Assembly (NCBI GenBank): GCA_050303335.1
Contig: JBNLBN010000030.1
Coordinates: 1-12,792, forward strand
Length of the DNA: 12,792 bases
Source: Bilamarchaeum sp050303335
GTDB taxonomy: Archaea > Micrarchaeota > Micrarchaeia > Anstonellales > Bilamarchaeaceae
Direction: 5' to 3'
In this document: positions 1-6,789 of the stretch, one piece after another
Layout of the letters: each line of letters opens with the position of its first letter
How positions within the stretch are numbered: the first letter of the stretch is position 1
Notes under the pieces: model-generated
Seen by the model: only the letters and a program-made list of their open reading frames with translations
What the model was told of the DNA's origin: nothing
Database searches by the model: none
Made by a program: the position numbers and the translations under genes

Positions 1-1
1 A

Positions 2-1093
2 GTATACATACCGGCAGGATCACCCATGCATGAGATGGGTGCAAAGCTCCGTGAAGAAATGAGCCAGGCATCGAACATCAAGTCCAAATCAACAAAGCTC
101 AACGTGACCGGCGCGCTTGAAAAGATCCTTAATCACATGAAGATTTACAAGAAGACCCCAAAAAACGGCATTGCCATGTTCTGCGGCAACATTTCCGACA
201 ATCCGGCAAAGACGGATATAGAGATTTTTGCGATAGAGCCGCCTGAAATTCTGAATATTGGTGCATACAGGTGCGACAGTAGGTTCTTCCTTGAGCCTCT
301 TGAACAGATGCTCGAATCGGCCGACGCCTATGGCATCGTCGTCCTTGACGGAAGGGAGGCAACAATTGCCATTGTCAAGGGAACAAACATCAACACCGTT
401 AAAAAGATCACATCGCAGGCCCACGCCAAGATCAGGAAGGGCGGACAGTCTGCAAGAAGATACGAGAGGCTCATTGAAGAGCAGATCGAGTACTACTACA
501 AAAAGGTGGGAGAGTCCATGGATGAAACGCTCCTCCACAAGGTCAAGGCTGTGATTGTCGGGGGCCCTGGCCCGACAAAGGAGAACTTCATGAAGATGTC
601 CCCTTTCAACTACCAGTTCAAGGTCCTCGGGGTGGTGGACACCGGCTACACCGACGAATACGGCGTCCGTGAAGTGCTCTCCAAGAGCGACACCATCCTC
701 GAGAAGCAGGAGGCCATTAAGGAGAAGAAGCTCATCGACAGGTTCATCGATTATATAGTGCATGACGGCCTTGCAACTTACGGAGTCAGGCAGGTTAAGG
801 ACGCGATAATTTCGAAGCAGGCGGAGATGGTGATGCTCTCCGAAGGGCTTGAATACAATGTCGGCTTCTATGACAATAACGGGGAGGAAGTCCAGAAGAT
901 AATGAAGGATGAGCCTCCGGAAAATTACGAGGGTATGAAACTGAAGGAAACGGTTCCGCTCATCGATTACCTTTCAGATCTTGCGAGGGAAAACGACATC
1001 GAGGTGGAGATAATTTCGACCAATACGGCGGAAGGGTCCCAGTTCATGTCTGGATTTGCCGGCGTCGGCGCCTTCCTGAGATACAGGAAATGA
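2..1093 (+). CDS. prf1: Peptide chain release factor subunit 1 (aRF1), 5' truncated by the window
   Basis: This is the archaeal class-1 release factor. It reads all three stop codons in the ribosomal A site and triggers hydrolysis of peptidyl-tRNA. The reading frame is open from base 2, and the residues before the first ATG (26) already match the family (VYIPAG...), so the true start lies upstream and ATG 26 is internal. Key motifs are present: NIKS (74-85) and Y-x-C-x-x-x-F (YRCDSRF, 266-286) for stop-codon recognition, and GGQ (440-448) for peptide release. The C-terminus ends in the usual E-G-x-Q-F...F-A-G-V-G-A-F-L-R-Y block. Many archaeal homologues have Cys-x-x-Cys pairs in a small zinc-binding insertion of domain 3. 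Here the matching stretch (about 860-960) has no cysteine. The stop TGA abuts the TCA of the opposing gene's stop with no gap. Identification is very secure. Confidence 0.97.
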   Translation, partial: VYIPAGSPMHEMGAKLREEMSQASNIKSKSTKLNVTGALEKILNHMKIYKKTPKNGIAMFCGNISDNPAKTDIEIFAIEPPEILNIGAYRCDSRFFLEPLEQMLESADAYGIVVLDGREATIAIVKGTNINTVKKITSQAHAKIRKGGQSARRYERLIEEQIEYYYKKVGESMDETLLHKVKAVIVGGPGPTKENFMKMSPFNYQFKVLGVVDTGYTDEYGVREVLSKSDTILEKQEAIKEKKLIDRFIDYIVHDGLATYGVRQVKDAIISKQAEMVMLSEGLEYNVGFYDNNGEEVQKIMKDEPPENYEGMKLKETVPLIDYLSDLARENDIEVEIISTNTAEGSQFMSGFAGVGAFLRYRK

Positions 1094-1582
1094 TCATCCG
1101 GAATGTATTCCGCATGGCACATCATAATCAGAATTGATTCCGACCATCATACCTTTCTGGTGATAGGTGGTCTCCTCTCCGCTCTTTATGTAGATAACCA
1201 TGGCATCCTTCATCCGGTCATAGCAGTACTCGTCAGTGTTCTCCCCTAGAGGGGTGACGCAGCCGACTTCTCCCAGAGAGAAATAGGTCGTGTTCTTTGT
1301 CACAAGACCGGTCGAACCTGCAAAATCGACCCCGCACTGGAAGATGTTCTGCCTGATCAATGGATCGCTTACCCCCCGGACATCCATGAATATAATGACA
1401 TTCTGCGAATCGGAGAAGAACTCCAGGAATGTCTGCTGATCCACATCCATTCCGGGATCATATGGCTTTGAGGATAGGAAGAAGAATGCAATCACGACGA
1501 CTGCGATTACTGCGACTGCTATTGGCAGCCTGTTGTCCTGCTTGTCTTCGACGACTTCCGGAACTATCTCCACTTCATCCAT
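1094..1582 (-). CDS. Small single-pass membrane protein with four-cysteine ectodomain, unknown function
   Basis: I do not recognise a named family. The 162-residue protein has a short acidic N-terminus (MDEVEIVPEV...), one membrane helix at about residues 19-37, and a roughly 120-residue domain with cysteines at 83, 108, 120 and 157. The domain aligns by eye with the last 125 residues of the upstream 700-residue protein: both have T-x-x-E-[FY] at the start, a hydrophobic strand ending in Asp, Thr-x-[FY]-x-Leu, and a final D-Y-x-x-x-C. The four cysteines correspond, and the first two are 25 residues apart in both. The start at 1582 lies just past the preceding gene's stop (1587-1589). An in-frame ATG at 1621 would add 13 residues and overlap that gene. 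Neither start has a clear ribosome-binding site. The N-terminus is probably cytoplasmic and the cysteine domain outside, possibly disulfide-bonded (inference). It is likely co-transcribed with the 700-residue gene. Confidence 0.8.
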   Translation of the reverse strand: MDEVEIVPEVVEDKQDNRLPIAVAVIAVVVIAFFFLSSKPYDPGMDVDQQTFLEFFSDSQNVIIFMDVRGVSDPLIRQNIFQCGVDFAGSTGLVTKNTTYFSLGEVGCVTPLGENTDEYCYDRMKDAMVIYIKSGEETTYHQKGMMVGINSDYDVPCGIHSG

Positions 1583-1586
1583 GCGA

Positions 1587-3689
1587 TCAACTGAAAAGTG
1601 AAACAAGCGGACATGATTCATAGTAGTCCGTGTTGGCGTTGATTTCTGCCTTGTTGTTGTATATTATCGAGAACTTGGGAGGTTCGTTCGAGACCGAATA
1701 TGACAATTCGAATGATGATGGCTCTGCCGCTATCGCCTCCTCGCACTCGGAGATTGTGAGGCTTTTTGATCCTGATGAATCTACCTTCATGCACTGGCTG
1801 GCAGTGAGGCGGTAGATCGTCCAGTCCTTATCCATCCTGCCCACAGTCTCTGCCAGGCTGCTGGCGCATTCGTTCATGGCCTCTGAATCCGCATACGTTG
1901 TATCCTGGAGATCTACGATTATGGCCGTGGACTCACCCTTGTCGAAATCCTCGAGATATTCGTCGAGAGTTGCGTCGGATGAAGTCTTGGACAGGAATAT
2001 GAATGTGAAAAGGCTGAATCCCAGAAGGATGATAAATACCGCTGCAAACGCCGCTCCGAATATGTGCGCGGACTTGGGTATTGTAAACTGGGTATTTGCA
2101 AGCACGAACAGAGAAAGAAGCACGACAATCGATAGCATCGATATGAACAGCATGGCCGAGAATATGCCGAGCATGAATGTCTTGTTCTCTGCGATCTCGG
2201 TCCTTTCTATGACCTCGCTCTCATCAGCAACATTCGCTATCCCCGAATTGACATTCTTTGCAAAACCCCTGAAAAGGAGCAGCACCTGGGTTGCAGGCAT
2301 GTCGCTTTCCTTCTTTAGGAGCTGCTGCCCGTCCTCATTAAGCTGCTCGTATTCGACCTCAAGAGACTCGTATTTCGCGATGGGGATTCCGTCCCTGAAC
2401 TGTGCATCAAGGTCTGCGCTCCGGTTCTTGAGGAGTTCAAGCGTTCCGCTTGATACCGGATCGAGGTCCTTGGTCTCAAGGACAAGCAGGAGCGAGTTTG
2501 CGATGTTCTTGTCGTTCCTTGTTTCGTTGTACTGTTCAAGGAGCTCCGATGATTCGTTCTTGACCTGGGAAAGCAGGACCTTGTATTCAGAGAAATCCTC
2601 TTCCATGGAATCGAAGTCCCTTGCATCAATGTTGTTCGGAATCTCAGCGTTGAGCTGCTTCAGCCTCGAGACTTTTTGCGCGAGGGAATAGTCGAGAACA
2701 TGTTCTGTTGCCTCCTCTCCTAAATTGATTGCAGAGGTGGCAGTTTGGTTAAGATCATCCAAATCGCCGGAATATTGTTCAGCAAGATGCTCCGTGTTTG
2801 AGTAGTTGATCCTGGAATTGGATCTTTCATAGAGCTGGTTTGATTTTTCAACGTAATCCGAGAGTGGTGCGATCTTGTCTGCAAGATCCTCTGCTGCGTC
2901 CTTGATGTCCGCAGCCGCATCCTCGTCAAGATCGAATGACGGGCAGATGGCAAAGCATTTGAGGTAACATGATTGCTTGTCCTTCTCATCATCGAGCCTC
3001 GGGGTCCTGAAAATCGTCTTCTCCACCTTCAACGCATTCTCTTCAAGCGTGTCTGCATTGTCTGCGATGTACTGGATGGACTCCACCAGGTTATCCTCGT
3101 TGAGGTTCTCGATCTTGTCGACATAGTTTCCAAGGATCTCGTCCATCTCGAAACTCGGGATTGCGAATTCGACAAGGCCGTCATAAAGCGGGTCAACCGA
3201 TCCCAGGCCGAGCCCTTCGCCGTATGCTGCAAAGAGAAGCATTGCATTCTTCTGGCAACTCTCCTCGTCCTTGCAGGTTACGGGCTGGCCAGAAACAGTG
3301 ATCTTGCCGCTCGAAAATAGGATCTCGTCCCTGCAGAGATATTCCTCCTTGTTCTTCCAGTTGTAGCCGTCATTCCTGCTCTCGTTGAATCTTTCTATAT
3401 GTGAAAGCAGATCGTCCAGCTCCTCCTGTGAGGGAAAATAGGATTTCTTATAATAGATATAAAGGATGTCGGATATCTCGCTCTTGCTTGTTACCGGCTC
3501 ACCCTCCTTCAAAAGGAACGTATCCTGTCCGTTCAATGCTACAATGGAGTAATCCGTTGCGTTGATAGTAAAATCAGTGGAAGTTACTGATACGGAATCT
3601 TCACCTTCAAAAAGATACTCGCTGACATCGAACGCCAAGGAAAAACTTACCAATAGTAATACGAACAAGGCTAGTTTCTGGGAGTTCAT
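1587..3689 (-). CDS. Secreted/membrane coiled-coil protein with C-terminal cysteine domain, unknown function
   Basis: This is a 700-residue protein of no family that I recognise. Residues 1-19 form a Sec-type signal peptide (MNSQK, a hydrophobic run, then SLA before Phe-Asp). An extracytoplasmic region follows, with cysteines at 119, 139, 145, 241, 245 and 249. Residues about 195-500 are acidic, Leu/Glu/Asn-rich and probably helical or coiled-coil, with many N-x-S/T sequons. Two membrane helices sit at about 505-532 and 541-567. The C-terminal domain (574-700) has cysteines 608, 633, 649 and 693. With a cleaved signal and two helices, the coiled-coil and cysteine domains would both be outside and joined by a hairpin (inference). 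Cys145 followed by N-A-M-L-L-F-A-A-Y loosely recalls the helix of transglutaminase-like proteases, but no His/Asp partner is evident. Transcription probably begins at or next to the ATG, given the TATA box 26 bases upstream. Confidence 0.85.
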   Translation of the reverse strand: MNSQKLALFVLLLVSFSLAFDVSEYLFEGEDSVSVTSTDFTINATDYSIVALNGQDTFLLKEGEPVTSKSEISDILYIYYKKSYFPSQEELDDLLSHIERFNESRNDGYNWKNKEEYLCRDEILFSSGKITVSGQPVTCKDEESCQKNAMLLFAAYGEGLGLGSVDPLYDGLVEFAIPSFEMDEILGNYVDKIENLNEDNLVESIQYIADNADTLEENALKVEKTIFRTPRLDDEKDKQSCYLKCFAICPSFDLDEDAAADIKDAAEDLADKIAPLSDYVEKSNQLYERSNSRINYSNTEHLAEQYSGDLDDLNQTATSAINLGEEATEHVLDYSLAQKVSRLKQLNAEIPNNIDARDFDSMEEDFSEYKVLLSQVKNESSELLEQYNETRNDKNIANSLLLVLETKDLDPVSSGTLELLKNRSADLDAQFRDGIPIAKYESLEVEYEQLNEDGQQLLKKESDMPATQVLLLFRGFAKNVNSGIANVADESEVIERTEIAENKTFMLGIFSAMLFISMLSIVVLLSLFVLANTQFTIPKSAHIFGAAFAAVFIILLGFSLFTFIFLSKTSSDATLDEYLEDFDKGESTAIIVDLQDTTYADSEAMNECASSLAETVGRMDKDWTIYRLTASQCMKVDSSGSKSLTISECEEAIAAEPSSFELSYSVSNEPPKFSIIYNNKAEINANTDYYESCPLVSLFS

Positions 3690-3710
3690 TAGGAAAAGTT
3701 ATCATGAACT

Positions 3711-3727
3711 CATATAAATACCTTTTC
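3711..3727 (-). promoter_or_regulatory. BRE/TATA promoter of the 700-residue membrane protein gene
   Basis: On the minus strand this reads GAAAAGG followed by TATTTATATG. The TATA core (3712-3718) is centred about 26 bases before the ATG at 3689, which puts the transcription start at or beside the start codon: a leaderless mRNA. The purine-rich GAAAAGG resembles a TFB recognition element and overlaps the stop codon of the GGPP synthase gene. The same GAAAAGG precedes the synthase TATA box. Confidence 0.7.
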
Positions 3728-4682
3728 ATAATTCACGGTTTACCACATAATCAGCGATTTTCACGAGAGTAGCCTTGTCAGGGGAATCAGGCACTTCGGC
3801 GAGATATTTCTTTGCCTTTTCGACAAGATTCCTGGCATATCCCCTTGCATATTCTATGGAACCTGATTCTTCAAGTATCGCTATCGCCTCATCTATGAGC
3901 GATGGGTCCTTTGATTTCAGGATATCCATCAGGCGCTCCCTGTTTCCTGAATTCCTTAGGGCATGCACTATGATGAGGGTCCTTTTTCCTTCCGTAATGT
4001 CTCCTCCGATCTCCTTCTTGTATTTTTCGAAGTCTCCGGTCAGGTTCAGTACGTCATCCTGGATCTGGAATGCAAGGCCCAGGTTTTCCCCGTATGCCCG
4101 CAAAGCCTTGCGGTACTCCGGTTTTGAGAAATAGGCTCCGACCTCGCAGGAAAGCCCCATCAGTGCTGCTGTCTTGCCACGGATCATGTGCAGGTATTCT
4201 TCTTCCGTCACATCGAATTTTGATGCCTGTATCCAGTGTATCTCGTGGCCCTGGCCGTCGACCACCTCCTTGAATCCGTCTACATAAAGCTTCTGGAGCT
4301 TTTCATCTGATGAAAGCCCGGTGATCTTCTTCCAGATAAGCGTATACAGCGCGTCCCCGGAATTCAGGGCAGTGGCGATTCCGTGGCTTATATGCAGCGT
4401 CGGCTCCCCCCGCCTGTACTGCGATCCGTCCTCTATGTCATCGTGTATGAGCGTGAAGTTGTGGAACAGCTCTATTATTGAGGCAGGCTCCACGAGGTCC
4501 TCAGGATTTGCCCCCAGCGCGGATGCTGTTATCAGTGAAAGCGCAGGCCGGATCCTTTTTCCTCCTCTTGATATGTATGGCCAGAGAATCCCGTAGACGA
4601 CCGGATCCTCGCCCCTCAGATCCTCCTCCATAGAGCTTTCAACAGAATCAAGCGCTGACTTTATGTGATCGTCAAAATCCAT
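3726..4682 (-). CDS. Geranylgeranyl diphosphate synthase (trans-isoprenyl diphosphate synthase)
   Basis: This Mg-dependent trans-prenyltransferase extends allylic diphosphates with isopentenyl diphosphate, making the C20 chain of archaeal ether lipids. In the 318-residue form, G-K-R-I-R-P lies at 41-46, the first aspartate-rich motif DDIED at 81-85, Lys170-Thr171 in the usual place, the second aspartate-rich motif at 209-213, and G-G-D at 226-228. Phe76, five residues before the first motif, is the bulky position known in archaeal type-I GGPP synthases to stop elongation at C20, so GGPP is the likely product. The second motif is DDVLN, with Asn replacing the final Asp; this position is less conserved. 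I chose the ATG at 4682 because a TATA box sits 26 bases before it. The upstream ATG at 4751 would overlap rnp4 and add 23 non-family residues. The family is certain; the product length is inferred. Confidence 0.94.
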   Translation of the reverse strand: MDFDDHIKSALDSVESSMEEDLRGEDPVVYGILWPYISRGGKRIRPALSLITASALGANPEDLVEPASIIELFHNFTLIHDDIEDGSQYRRGEPTLHISHGIATALNSGDALYTLIWKKITGLSSDEKLQKLYVDGFKEVVDGQGHEIHWIQASKFDVTEEEYLHMIRGKTAALMGLSCEVGAYFSKPEYRKALRAYGENLGLAFQIQDDVLNLTGDFEKYKKEIGGDITEGKRTLIIVHALRNSGNRERLMDILKSKDPSLIDEAIAILEESGSIEYARGYARNLVEKAKKYLAEVPDSPDKATLVKIADYVVNREL

Positions 4683-4703
4683 AGAAGAACCTTTTTTGTA
4701 AGT

Positions 4704-4718
4704 TATTATATCCTTTTC
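4704..4718 (-). promoter_or_regulatory. BRE/TATA promoter of the GGPP synthase gene
   Basis: On the minus strand this reads GAAAAGG then ATATAATA (TATA core 4704-4711), centred about 26 bases before ATG 4682. The spacing fits a leaderless transcript and supports the shorter protein start. The box overlaps the stop codon of rnp4 (4706-4708), so the synthase has its own promoter although it directly follows rnp4. Confidence 0.7.
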
Positions 4719-5005
4719 GAATATCCGCATTCGCACCGCAGCCTCAGGCACGAGTGCTTTTTGTCAAAGGTTACCCTGACTGTCTTTCCTGGTATCCATA
4801 CAAGGTGGCATTTTTTGCAGAAGCTGTTCTTGAGCTCCTTTGGAAGGCGTATCCTGTTCTTTGTAAGCAGATCCATTGCCATCTTGATGTATCTCCTGGA
4901 CCGGCCTGCATTGTTCTGCCTGTATTGGTCGAATGCCTTTGATACGAGCTCCTTCACCGAGGATTTGGCACTGGATTTAATAATTTTCTTACGCCTATTA
5001 TCCAT
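4706..5005 (-). CDS. rnp4: Ribonuclease P protein component 4 (Rpp21/Rnp4 family)
   Basis: This is the small zinc protein of archaeal RNase P. With its partner Rpp29 it supports the specificity domain of the RNase P RNA during tRNA 5' leader removal. The 99-residue product has a basic N-terminal helical region (R-R-K-K, then a K/R-rich helix to about residue 50), followed by the zinc ribbon with Cys63-x-x-Cys66, the typical P-G-x-x-x-R-V at 72-78, and a distal cysteine cluster Cys86, Cys91, Cys93 followed by Gly-Tyr. Known members usually have a second Cys-x-x-Cys. Here it is Cys-x-Cys, so either Cys91 or the earlier Cys86 would have to complete the zinc site. Length and order match the family. 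It has a leaderless-type promoter and starts 13 bases from the divergent DUF63 gene. Confidence 0.9.
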   Translation of the reverse strand: MDNRRKKIIKSSAKSSVKELVSKAFDQYRQNNAGRSRRYIKMAMDLLTKNRIRLPKELKNSFCKKCHLVWIPGKTVRVTFDKKHSCLRLRCECGYSKRI

Positions 5006-5015
5006 GGAATGAGGT
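4976..5015 (+). promoter_or_regulatory. Candidate TATA box and Shine-Dalgarno of the DUF63 gene
   Basis: TTTAATAA at 4976-4983 would place the transcription start near 5006. This leaves a leader of about a dozen bases containing GAGGT (5011-5015), three bases before ATG 5019. The short spacing makes the ribosome site weak. The TATA element lies inside the divergent rnp4 gene. It is less convincing than the minus-strand boxes. Confidence 0.4.
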
Positions 5016-5018
5016 AGA

Positions 5019-5852
5019 ATGGAAAACTTTATATACGATTACTTTGTAGACCCCATCTGGTCAAAGACCGGCTATAATATAGTAAACACCCTAACATATG
5101 CAGCAATAGCCATCCTGTCGGTTTACCTCCTCCACAAGATCATCAAGGGCCGGATACCCATTGATGAAAAATTCGTTTATGGAATACTTCCTTTTGTAGC
5201 CCTCGGCTCGACACTCCGGTCCATTACTGATGCAGTAGACGGAGGGGAGTTCCTGCCAATTACTCCGGTCCACCAGTTCATACTGTCAAGCGGGATATTC
5301 GATTACGGCTACCTCACGGTCAGTCCGGGAATCTACATTGTAACCGCATCGATCCTGCTCATATCCATGTTCGTTCTCTACAGGAAGGAAAGGCTCGACC
5401 TCCTTCCGGCTGTAGGCCTGGTCCTTTGGGCTGCCGCCTTTCTCCTCATACTGCCTTTCCTTGAATACGCAGTCCATGCGATTCCGATAATCATCCTAGG
5501 GACTATTCCCGCAGCGGCGGCATTCTGGCATTTCAGGGACAGGATCTTCGCGCTCATTGTCGGCGGCCAGGCGCTTGATGGAGCTGCAACTTTCTATTCC
5601 ATCGACATTTTCTCTAACATGACCGGGATACGGTATTTCGAGCAGCACGTATTTTCCGCTGCGATAGGCAACTTTGCAGACACATTCTTTTTCTTCTACC
5701 TCCTCAAGGTGCTGATCGGATTCGGGGCCGTGTATGTGATAAAGAAGGAGAAGATGGATGATGAGGACAAGTACTTCATTGCCCTCCTTATCATCATCAT
5801 GGGTTTTGCCCCGGGAATAAGGGACATACTCAGGATGATGCTTGGTACTTAA
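5019..5852 (+). CDS. DUF63 family integral membrane protein
   Basis: This is a polytopic membrane protein of the archaeal DUF63 family, whose function is not established. The 277-residue product, the usual size for the family, has about eight hydrophobic segments (roughly residues 20-42, 53-70, 101-118, 127-148, 150-170, 175-192, 218-242 and 252-272). Polar residues inside or beside them look conserved in type: R-S-I-T-D-A-V-D-G-G after segment 2, H-Q-F-I-L-S-S-G-I-F-D-Y-G before segment 3, G-G-Q-A-L-D-G-A-A-T-F in segment 6, and N-F-A-D-T in segment 7. Buried Asp, His and Gln suggest transport or catalysis within the membrane, but this is inference. It starts 13 bases from divergent rnp4 and is followed after 23 bases by the SUMF1-like gene. 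Family assignment rests on recognised sequence character and is fairly sure. Confidence 0.85.
   Translation: MENFIYDYFVDPIWSKTGYNIVNTLTYAAIAILSVYLLHKIIKGRIPIDEKFVYGILPFVALGSTLRSITDAVDGGEFLPITPVHQFILSSGIFDYGYLTVSPGIYIVTASILLISMFVLYRKERLDLLPAVGLVLWAAAFLLILPFLEYAVHAIPIIILGTIPAAAAFWHFRDRIFALIVGGQALDGAATFYSIDIFSNMTGIRYFEQHVFSAAIGNFADTFFFFYLLKVLIGFGAVYVIKKEKMDDEDKYFIALLIIIMGFAPGIRDILRMMLGT
5028..5035 (-). promoter_or_regulatory. TATA box of rnp4, inside the DUF63 coding start
   Basis: The minus strand reads TATATAAA, centred about 26 bases before ATG 5005, which predicts a leaderless rnp4 transcript. The box lies in codons 4-6 of the divergent DUF63 gene, so TFB/TBP bound here would sit on the start of that gene's coding region. 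Confidence 0.65.
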
Positions 5853-5857
5853 AATTT
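5848..5857 (+). promoter_or_regulatory. Weak TATA-like element before the SUMF1-like gene
   Basis: CTTAAAATTT overlaps the DUF63 stop codon (5850-5852). It is centred about 24 bases before ATG 5876, the spacing seen for other leaderless starts here. It departs from a good TATA consensus, so read-through from the DUF63 promoter is an alternative. Confidence 0.35.
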
Positions 5858-5875
5858 TTCATCCAATAACAATCC

Positions 5876-6787
5876 ATGAGGGCATTGAAATTAGCAGCAA
5901 TAGTTGCAGTAGCGTGCAGCACGACTGAGAAAGCGCCGGCGCCAATCAATAAGCCCGATAGTGCAGCGCCGTCGGCAAGACAACCTGCAAAATCAAAGCC
6001 GCCCGTGAAGAAAGCTCCTCCTGCAAAGAAATTCCGGTGCAAAGTTCCTGAAATTGAGGATGGTCCGGGCTGCGGGAAAGGAATGGCAAGAGTGGAGAAT
6101 TTCTGCATAGACAGGTTCGAGAACTTCGTCTATCACAGAAAGGCGAAGGCAGCAGTCTCGCACAACATGCCCCTTCCGGAAAGACTCGATGTTCTCGAAG
6201 GCAGGTCCGGAGCGTGCATGCTGCCCCAGATGCATGTGAGCCAGCTGCAGGCAGATATCCTTTGCAGGAATGCCGGCAAGAGACTCTGCCGGATAAACGA
6301 GATGAAGATTGCCTGCAGAGGAACCGAAGGCCCTTGCAATGAGGGGAAATTCCCCCACATACTCACAGTGATCAATCCTGGCCTCGAACTAAAGCAGATG
6401 AACGGGAAGCATTACAACGACCCCCGGATAGGCGAGGTCGGGATCACCCTGAATCCTGAAATCGATCTTGGGAGCCCGGAGGCATGGATAGTCGATCCGG
6501 AGCTTGATCTTCCCCTTGAGAAGAGGTACCTGACAAGAGGGGGAGAATATGCCGAATGCAGCAGCAACGGAGTCTATGACCTCCAGGGGAATATCTCCGA
6601 ATGGACAGAAATCAGCAGTAATCCAAAAACGGTGATGGTAGGAGGGCACATGATGAAACTGGGGATCCTCTACGGGACAACATTCAGCCACAGGAAGGGA
6701 CTGGGATGCAATGCCGTGGATGGTACGCTTACAAGGAATGCGGCACTCTATTCAACAGGATTCAGATGCTGCGCCGACGGTGGGTAG
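5876..6787 (+). CDS. SUMF1/FGE-fold (EgtB/PvdO-like) domain protein, probable lipoprotein
   Basis: This 303-residue protein begins with a short hydrophobic N-terminus ending in A-V-A-Cys14, a lipobox-like site. An Ala/Pro/Lys-rich linker runs to about residue 52, then the globular domain. Family landmarks are I-D-R-F-E-N (78-83), A...C-R-N-A-G-K-R-L-C (126-138), N-G-V-Y-D-L-Q-G-N-I-S-E-W (231-243), a following G-G, and the terminal S-T-G-F-R-C (293-298). This fold includes formylglycine-generating enzymes and non-haem-iron relatives. Formylglycine enzymes use a Cys pair shortly before the terminal G-F-R-C block. Here that stretch (about 266-280) has only Cys278, so sulfatase-activating chemistry is unlikely. 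Twelve cysteines occur after the lipobox, suggesting disulfides outside the cell. The architecture resembles bacterial lipoproteins, so bacterial origin is possible. The 552-residue gene starts two bases after its stop. Confidence 0.8.
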   Translation: MRALKLAAIVAVACSTTEKAPAPINKPDSAAPSARQPAKSKPPVKKAPPAKKFRCKVPEIEDGPGCGKGMARVENFCIDRFENFVYHRKAKAAVSHNMPLPERLDVLEGRSGACMLPQMHVSQLQADILCRNAGKRLCRINEMKIACRGTEGPCNEGKFPHILTVINPGLELKQMNGKHYNDPRIGEVGITLNPEIDLGSPEAWIVDPELDLPLEKRYLTRGGEYAECSSNGVYDLQGNISEWTEISSNPKTVMVGGHMMKLGILYGTTFSHRKGLGCNAVDGTLTRNAALYSTGFRCCADGG

Positions 6788-6789
6788 TC

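Noticed and set aside
89..763. Minus-strand open frame of 224 codons
   Set aside because: It is antisense to the well-supported release-factor gene, with no family features.
1876..2691. Plus-strand open frame of 271 codons
   Set aside because: It is antisense to the 700-residue membrane protein. Its Ser-rich composition without domains, and the clear signal peptide and promoter of the opposite gene, mark it as a shadow.
4683..4751. Upstream ATG extending the GGPP synthase by 23 residues
   Set aside because: It would overlap rnp4 and contain the synthase's own TATA box; the extra residues do not resemble the family.
6706..6789. Upstream ATG extending the 552-residue protein by 28 residues
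   Set aside because: It lies wholly within the SUMF1-like coding end. ATG 6790 directly after that stop is the simpler start.
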